Source: Gallionellaceae bacterium UBA5126
Lineage (GTDB): Bacteria; Pseudomonadota; Gammaproteobacteria; Burkholderiales; Gallionellaceae
Direction of reading: 5' to 3'
Length of the DNA: 7,065 nucleotides
Assembly: GCA_002414205.1 (NCBI GenBank)
Contig: DHYQ01000016.1
Coordinates: forward strand, 1,189 to 8,253
The translations under genes were made by a program, and so were the position numbers. Of this stretch, positions 1 to 4,253 are shown in pieces; the stretch's first letter is position 1; each line of letters begins with the position of its first letter. The notes under the pieces are model-generated. The model was not told the origin of the DNA, searched no databases, and saw nothing but the letters and a program-made list of their open reading frames with translations.

Positions 1-90
1 GTTGAAGGCAAAACGTTCGGCATTCTAACCGAATCTGTACGTGCGTCAAAAATCGCTTCAGTCTGGGGTGATGTTTCTCCGGTAACGTAA
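1..90 (+). CDS. C-terminal end of an unidentified protein (5' truncated)
   Basis: Frame 1 is open from the first base and ends at the TAA at 88-90, giving 29 residues that begin VEGKTFGIL and end GDVSPVT. The stop lies directly against a strong hairpin (91-112), as expected for the real 3' end of a gene, and the reading frame uses ordinary codons. I do not recognise the family from this tail; it shows no motif, membrane segment or metal-binding residues. It converges on the cytochrome c gene and is not part of the pil operon. That it is a real gene end is inferred from the stop and terminator arrangement; its function is unknown. Confidence 0.55.
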   Translation, partial: VEGKTFGILTESVRASKIASVWGDVSPVT

Positions 91-112
91 AAGGCCGCCT
101 TGCGGCGGCCTT
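91..112. terminator. Probable bidirectional Rho-independent terminator
   Basis: The arms AAGGCCGCC (91-99) and GGCGGCCTT (104-112) are perfectly complementary over 9 bp around a TTGC tetraloop. The hairpin sits between two convergent genes, directly after the stop of the upstream plus-strand CDS and 20 nt past the stop of the minus-strand cytochrome gene. Read on the minus strand, the stem ends in TTTT, a usable but short U-tract. Read on the plus strand only TT follows, so termination is probably better for the cytochrome transcript. Confidence 0.8.
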
Positions 113-132
113 CGCATCAAGCGTCAAACCAA

Positions 133-453
133 TTACTTGGCCAGACCAATGATGAACTTCACGTTGGCAGCAATGTCAGCATCGCTCGCGCCGCCGCCCT
201 TGGCGGGCATTTGGCCCATGTTCCAACCGAACTTGCCACCCTTGGTGATGTTTTCAGTCAGAGTCTTTTCTGCGTCAGCCTTGCCCTTGTACTTTTCGGA
301 CACTTGCTTCCAGCCTGGACCAACTTGCTTGCCGTCGATCTTGTGGCAAGCTTGGCACTTGGCTGCGCTTGCGGGCATCTTGGCGTCAGAGGCCATTGCG
401 TTACCGGCAACCATCAAACCTGCTACTGCAACTGCTGCGATGATAGATTTCAT
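133..453 (-). CDS. Periplasmic monohaem class I cytochrome c (c-551/c-552 type)
   Basis: This 106-residue precursor is a small soluble electron carrier of the periplasm. Residues 1-21 form a Sec signal peptide (Lys-2, hydrophobic core, likely cleavage after Ala-Met-Ala at 19-21), leaving a mature protein of about 85 residues, the usual size for c-551/c-552/c8 cytochromes. The haem-binding motif CQACH is at 33-37 (two thioether cysteines, His37 as axial ligand). VGPGW follows at 44-48, as is common in the family, and Met82 in GQMPAK is the likely sixth ligand. The start is supported by GGAGAG six bases upstream (460-465 on the minus strand). Partners are inferred from the family: it would shuttle electrons between a quinol-oxidising complex and a terminal oxidase or reductase. 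It is divergent from the pil operon and probably functionally unrelated. No convincing promoter was found for it. Confidence 0.93.
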   Translation of the reverse strand: MKSIIAAVAVAGLMVAGNAMASDAKMPASAAKCQACHKIDGKQVGPGWKQVSEKYKGKADAEKTLTENITKGGKFGWNMGQMPAKGGGASDADIAANVKFIIGLAK

Positions 454-513
454 ATTTCTCTCTCCATGTGTGTTTAAGATAACGACTTAACAGAGGAAAA
501 GCGACCTTCCCCA

Positions 514-526
514 TTGGCGTTGCCAA
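514..526. repeat. Short inverted repeat, possible operator
   Basis: TTGGC (514-518) and GCCAA (522-526) form a perfect 5-bp inverted repeat with a 3-nt GTT centre. It lies about 60 bp upstream of the cytochrome c start codon, where a repressor or activator site could act. A half-site this short arises readily by chance and I cannot assign it to a regulator family. Confidence 0.2.
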
Positions 527-592
527 CCCCCGTCCGTATTTTGCAAACGAAAGTCAGACAGCGCGATGTTAACGCAAACTTGAATGTCTCGG

Positions 593-621
593 TTGACAAT
601 TTTTTGCGCATTTTTTCTATC
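593..621 (+). promoter_or_regulatory. Weak candidate sigma70 promoter upstream of pilG
   Basis: TTGACA at 593-598 is a perfect -35 consensus. With a 17-bp spacer the -10 would be TCTATC (616-621), which matches TATAAT at only three positions. The intervening DNA is T-rich. The resulting leader to pilG would be nearly 300 nt. The -35 is attractive but the -10 is poor, so this is only a candidate. Confidence 0.25.
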
Positions 622-796
622 GAAATGGGATCGAATGCTACTTGGGATCGTAGTGTATTTTTGGGTGACGCTGTACAGCAAAATGCGAGCATTGTCAGCT
701 TGTTTTAAGGTTTTGAGCGGAGGTGGATTTTTGCTGCAAGCGAAGTGCATCAAGGAAGTTGATGGGGGTTGCGGGCGAATAGATTGGCGGAGTTTT

Positions 797-825
797 TTGA
801 TCTTGGAGACCATAAAAGTTATGAC
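797..825 (+). promoter_or_regulatory. Candidate sigma70 promoter for the pilG operon
   Basis: TTGATC (797-802) and TATGAC (820-825) are separated by exactly 17 bp, and each matches the sigma70 consensus at four of six positions. Transcription would begin near 832, leaving a leader of about 80 nt before the pilG start. The position suits the first gene of the operon. This is a prediction from sequence pattern only; moderate matches like this are common in AT-rich DNA. Confidence 0.35.
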
Positions 826-899
826 AGACCTGCAAAAATTCGATAGCATTAGCCCGGTTCGCAATTTAGAAACACATTCGGTGCAGTGAAAAGAAAAAA

Positions 900-913
900 A
901 GGGGATCAAATTG
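900..913 (+). promoter_or_regulatory. Ribosome binding site that fixes the TTG start of pilG
   Basis: AGGGG at 900-904 lies six bases before TTG at 911-913. Upstream in this frame there is a TGA at 887-889 and no ATG, GTG or TTG between it and 911. The next in-frame ATG would remove the first strand and the DDS acid pocket of the receiver domain. The rare TTG start is therefore the only sensible choice. Confidence 0.8.
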
Positions 914-1324
914 AGCGATAGTCTGCCATTGTCGGGCGTTAAAGTACTGTTGATCGACGACAGCAACACCATTCGCCGGAGTGGCGAAATGTTTCTCAAG
1001 CAGGCGGGATGTAGTGTTGCGTTGGCTGAAGATGGCTTTGATGGCTTGGCCAAGGTAGTAGATCATCGTCCTGACATTATTTTTATTGATGTCATGATGC
1101 CCCGTTTGGATGGTTATCAAGCCTGTGTGCTGATCAAGAGTCATGAGGAATTCAAAAATATCCCGGTTGTGATGTTGACCAGCAAAGACAGTCTTTTTGA
1201 CCGTGCAAGGGGTAAGTTAGTTGGGGCGGATCAGTATTTGCTGAAGCCTTTCAACAAAAAAAGCCTGATTGAAACTGTGATGATGCATACCAAGAAAGAA
1301 GAGGATGTAAATTATGACCATTAA
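911..1324 (+). CDS. pilG: PilG, CheY-like response regulator of twitching motility
   Basis: This 137-residue protein is a single receiver domain without an output domain, matching PilG of Pseudomonas (about 135 aa) in size and in being first in the operon. The active site is complete: acidic pair Asp16/Asp17 in LIDDSNTIR, phosphoacceptor Asp60 in IDVMMP, switch Thr90 in VMLTS and Lys112 in LLKPF. In the known system it receives phosphate from the ChpA/PilL kinase in the cytoplasm and promotes pilus extension; in P. aeruginosa it also stimulates cAMP synthesis. Translation starts at TTG. Its last 11 nt overlap the start of pilH, indicating translational coupling. The PilG call rests on gene order as well as sequence, because single-domain receivers resemble each other closely. 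Confidence 0.93.
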   Translation: MSDSLPLSGVKVLLIDDSNTIRRSGEMFLKQAGCSVALAEDGFDGLAKVVDHRPDIIFIDVMMPRLDGYQACVLIKSHEEFKNIPVVMLTSKDSLFDRARGKLVGADQYLLKPFNKKSLIETVMMHTKKEEDVNYDH

Positions 1325-1679
1325 AACAATTTTAGTTGTGGATGACTCTGCGACAGAGCGCCATATTTTGGGTGAAATCTTGAGCAAGGCCGGGTATTCG
1401 GTTTCCTTTGCTCAGGATGGGGAAACTGGGATCGAGCAGGCTAAGGCGACTAAGCCAGATTTGATTTTGATGGATGTGGTGATGCCTGGGTTGAACGGCT
1501 TTCAGGCAACGCGCGCTATCAGCAAAGATCCTGCGACTGAACATATTCCCATCATTATCTGCACTACCAAAGATCAGGAAACGGATCGCGTTTGGGGGTT
1601 GCGTCAGGGGGCTAAGGATTACATCCTGAAGCCTGTCAATGGTGCTGAGCTGCTGCAAAAAGTTGCGGCTTTCGGCTAA
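1314..1679 (+). CDS. pilH: PilH, second CheY-like response regulator of the Pil-Chp system
   Basis: This is a single receiver domain of 121 residues, exactly the length usual for PilH. The conserved residues are Asp10/Asp11 in VVDDSATER, phosphoacceptor Asp54 in LMDVVMP, Thr84 in IICTTKDQ and Lys106 in ILKP. The stretch TTKDQETDRVWG is characteristic of PilH and helps separate it from PilG. In the known system PilH is also phosphorylated by ChpA/PilL and opposes PilG, favouring pilus retraction or draining phosphate. GAGG at 1301-1304, inside the pilG coding region, is its ribosome binding site, nine bases before the ATG. It overlaps pilG by 11 nt. Its TAA is in the same frame as the next gene. 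Confidence 0.94.
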   Translation: MTIKTILVVDDSATERHILGEILSKAGYSVSFAQDGETGIEQAKATKPDLILMDVVMPGLNGFQATRAISKDPATEHIPIIICTTKDQETDRVWGLRQGAKDYILKPVNGAELLQKVAAFG

Positions 1680-1694
1680 TGCGAATTCCAAGAA

Positions 1695-2183
1695 ATGTCT
1701 AAACGACTCAATCTACGTGATTTTCAGCAAAACTTAAGTAACCGTCTGCGTGAAGAGGCTGCATCGTCTCGTCACATTACTACCTTGGGTGTGCAGGTGG
1801 CATCGGAGTTCTGGCTGGTGGATATGGTGGATATCAGCGAGGTTTTGCCGGTTGTAAAGTCGACGGTGTTGCCTATGTCTAAGTCGTGGGTGGTCGGCAT
1901 GGTGAATGTGCGCGGAAATCTGTACTGTGTTGCGGATATTGCGGCCTTTCTGGGGAAAGGCCGCGTCAGTGGTGAAATGCACAATCGTATGTTGTTGGTT
2001 GCAGATCAGCACCAGTTTAATGCGGCCTTGTTGGTTGAGAAAGTATTGGGGTTGCGTGATACCGAGCGCTGGCATTTTGATGCTGGTAAAGGGTGTTACG
2101 TTGATGAGCAGGGTGTGAAATGGCACAAGCTGGATGTATCCGGCTTATTGGGTCAAGCTGAATTTTTGCAAATTGGCGTCTGA
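1695..2183 (+). CDS. pilI: PilI, CheW-like adaptor protein
   Basis: This 162-residue protein is a soluble CheW-type scaffold that couples the receptor PilJ to the kinase PilL/ChpA. A single CheW domain fills about residues 30-160. Typical features are the region from GVQVASEFWLVDM through DISEVLPV, the WVVGMVNVRGNLYCVADIA segment (CheW consensus G-x-x-N-x-R-G-x), and the later LLVEKVLGLRD strand. There is no enzymatic motif, as expected. The position between pilH and pilJ is the canonical one. It starts 15 nt after the pilH stop in the same frame. The bases just before the ATG (CCAAGAA) are a poor Shine-Dalgarno match, so translation may depend on coupling to pilH. No other in-frame start exists between the pilH stop and this ATG. 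Confidence 0.93.
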   Translation: MSKRLNLRDFQQNLSNRLREEAASSRHITTLGVQVASEFWLVDMVDISEVLPVVKSTVLPMSKSWVVGMVNVRGNLYCVADIAAFLGKGRVSGEMHNRMLLVADQHQFNAALLVEKVLGLRDTERWHFDAGKGCYVDEQGVKWHKLDVSGLLGQAEFLQIGV

Positions 2184-2207
2184 TGGTCGTCACAAGGGAG
2201 AATACAA

Positions 2208-4232
2208 ATGGCATTTAAATTGAAACTACCGGCGTTTAATTTGCCCAAGCGGGGTCGGGCTGAAAAAGTCGCAGGCCGCACGTGGTTTGATTTCAAAATT
2301 CCGTTGATTGGGCATTTGCCGATTGCGCGGCAATTGGCCTTGTTGGGTGGTTTCACTGTATTTTCCTTGGTGGTGACCATTGTTGCAGCCTATTTGAACT
2401 ATGACGTTGCACAGGATCGTGCAGAATATGTGCAGTTAGCGTCTAGTTTGGAGTTGAACGTTGAGCGTTTGGACCATGATGCGGGCTTGGCGGCTGACGG
2501 TGAAAAAGATGCATTCCGGCAATTGCGTGAGGCACGTACCGATTTGATCAAGGCGCTGACCGAGATTGATAAAGGTGGTGCAGTTGTGCCAGCGACCAAA
2601 GGTGAGCCGCGCCAAGTGTTGACGCCCTTGCTGGCCACCGCTAAAAACATGCTGAATGAGGAGGCCAAGCTGGAGGCAGGTCAAGCCAGCTTGCTATTGC
2701 TGAGTGACTCAGTGGACACCATGGCGGAAGGTGAAAATGAATTCCGCACCTTGTCCGAGCAGTTGCTGCAAAGCATCAACAAGGAGCAAGTGGGTCAGCT
2801 CATGCTGGCGTTGGAGCGTGTGTCTGGTGACGTGTCTGCCTTGCTGGCGCCAGATATTGATCTAGATGACGTGGCGCAGTTGGCAATTGATACGGAGGCG
2901 GCTCAAGCGATTCTGGATAACATGCCTTCAGATGTGCCTAGCGTGCTGCGTGCACGTGAATTGTTCGCGCCGTATCGTCAAACCGTGGAAAATCTGGTGG
3001 GCCAATCCCGTTTGCTGGTGGATGCTAAAGACTCGGTAAAGGAAATTTCCAAGCAGGCTGACGTGATGGTGCCACAAACCAAAAAGCTGATTACGGCCTA
3101 TAACAGTGCGCAACAAGGCTCGGTGTTGACGTTCTTGACGGTGTTGTTTGGTCTGTTGACCGTGCTGGCCTTGTTGTTGATGTTTAAAGAATATCTGGAA
3201 GATTCTCGTTTGCAAGCGCAACGTGCGGAAGAAACCAATACACGTAACCAGCGCGCGATTTTGCGACTGATGAACGAATTGAGCGACTTGGCGGACGGTG
3301 ACTTGACGATTCGTGCGACGGTGACGGAAGACATTACCGGTGCGATTGCGGACTCCGTGAATTTCACCACTGAAGAATTGCGTAAGCTGGTCGGCGGGAT
3401 TAACTCCGCTTCCGAGCAAATGGACGTGGCAACGGGTCAGGCGGATTCGATTTCCAAAGACTTGATTATGGCGACGCAAAAGCAGGTGCGCGAAATTCGG
3501 GATGCGGAAGAGTCCGTGCAACTGATGGCAAAGTCGATTCTGGAGGTGGACTCGAGTGCTGCTAAGGCGGCAGAGGTGGGTCGTCGCACCTTGGCTGCGA
3601 CCGAGCAAGGTGCGCAGGCGGTGCGCAACACCATCGTCGGTATGGATTCGATTCGTGAACAAATTCAGGAAACCTCCAAGCGTATTAAACGGCTGGGTGA
3701 AAGCTCGCAGGAAATTGGTGAAATCGTGGATCTGATTTCGGACATTACCGAGCAAACCAACGTGTTGGCGTTGAACGCGGCCATTCAGGCGGCATCGGCG
3801 GGTGAAGCCGGTCGCGGCTTCTCGGTGGTGGCGGAAGAAGTGCAGCGGCTGGCGGAACGTTCCGCTGAAGCGACGCGGCAGATCGGTGCGCTGGTAAAAA
3901 CCATTCAGAGCGATACCAATGATGCGGTGTCTGCGATGGAAAAGAGTACATTGGGTGTGGTGGAAGGGGCGAAACTGTCCGATATGGCGGGTCAGTCGCT
4001 GCGTGAAATTGAACACGTGACGAACGAACTGGCTAAGCTGATTAACAGTATCTCGGTGACGACACAGGTGCAGACAGACATGGTGGGTGAAGTAGCCAAT
4101 GCAATGGGTGAAATTCTGAAGATTACCGGTCAGACTACCCAAGGTACGCGTCTGACGGCTGAGTCGGTTGAGCAGTTGACCAAGTTGGCTTCCGACTTGA
4201 AGGGCTCTGTTGCCGGCTTCAAGATTCAATAA
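2208..4232 (+). CDS. pilJ: PilJ, methyl-accepting chemotaxis receptor of type IV pili
   Basis: This 674-residue inner-membrane receptor is close to the 682 aa of Pseudomonas PilJ. After a basic cytoplasmic N-terminus (1-42) come membrane segment 1 (about 43-63), a periplasmic sensor region of about 240 residues (65-303), membrane segment 2 (about 304-326), a HAMP-like region (about 345-395, with LADGDLTIR) and a long helical signalling domain. The hairpin tip lies around 505-550 and contains NVLALNAAIQ followed by AGEAGRGFSVVAEEVQ. The tip has Gln and Ser where Tsr/Tar have Glu and Arg (IQAAS for IEAAR); as I recall, PilJ proteins commonly differ here. The protein ends in SVAGFKIQ and lacks the NWETF-type tail that recruits CheR. 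AAGGGAG (2194-2200), seven bases before the ATG, supports the start. In the known system PilJ senses pilus state and controls PilL through PilI. Confidence 0.96.
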   Translation: MAFKLKLPAFNLPKRGRAEKVAGRTWFDFKIPLIGHLPIARQLALLGGFTVFSLVVTIVAAYLNYDVAQDRAEYVQLASSLELNVERLDHDAGLAADGEKDAFRQLREARTDLIKALTEIDKGGAVVPATKGEPRQVLTPLLATAKNMLNEEAKLEAGQASLLLLSDSVDTMAEGENEFRTLSEQLLQSINKEQVGQLMLALERVSGDVSALLAPDIDLDDVAQLAIDTEAAQAILDNMPSDVPSVLRARELFAPYRQTVENLVGQSRLLVDAKDSVKEISKQADVMVPQTKKLITAYNSAQQGSVLTFLTVLFGLLTVLALLLMFKEYLEDSRLQAQRAEETNTRNQRAILRLMNELSDLADGDLTIRATVTEDITGAIADSVNFTTEELRKLVGGINSASEQMDVATGQADSISKDLIMATQKQVREIRDAEESVQLMAKSILEVDSSAAKAAEVGRRTLAATEQGAQAVRNTIVGMDSIREQIQETSKRIKRLGESSQEIGEIVDLISDITEQTNVLALNAAIQAASAGEAGRGFSVVAEEVQRLAERSAEATRQIGALVKTIQSDTNDAVSAMEKSTLGVVEGAKLSDMAGQSLREIEHVTNELAKLINSISVTTQVQTDMVGEVANAMGEILKITGQTTQGTRLTAESVEQLTKLASDLKGSVAGFKIQ

Positions 4233-4253
4233 TCCTAACTCCGTGATTCAGGC

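Larger units (their letters stand above)
454..910. other. Divergent intergenic region between cytochrome c and pilG
   Basis: These 457 bp separate the starts of two divergent genes and are visibly AT-richer than the flanking coding DNA. Short open frames occur on both strands, but none has a Shine-Dalgarno site with a plausible product, so I regard the region as non-coding. It must contain the control signals for both directions. What I can see is a short inverted repeat at 514-526, a perfect TTGACA at 593-598, and a better-spaced -35/-10 pair at 797-825. The length is generous for simple promoters and leaves room for regulator sites or an unrecognised small RNA; I saw no strong hairpin followed by a T-run here. 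Confidence 0.7.

Noticed and set aside
454..600. Possible sigma54 promoter (GG-N10-GC) around the TTGGCGTTGCCAA element
   Set aside because: Neither strand gives the required GG and GC dinucleotides at the right spacing, so the element does not fit a -24/-12 promoter.
514..889. Plus-strand open frames of 64 and 101 residues in the intergenic region
   Set aside because: They overlap each other in different frames, lack Shine-Dalgarno sites and show no family pattern. They are chance frames in AT-rich DNA.
487..1053. 188-residue minus-strand open frame spanning the intergenic region into pilG
   Set aside because: It has no ribosome binding site or recognisable domain and starts inside the conserved pilG receiver domain on the opposite strand. 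An antisense gene is not supported.
2928..4229. 433-residue open frame on the minus strand opposite pilJ
   Set aside because: It mirrors the codon pattern of pilJ, has a composition dominated by His, Arg, Gln and Asn, no recognisable domain and no ribosome binding site. It is a shadow of the sense gene.
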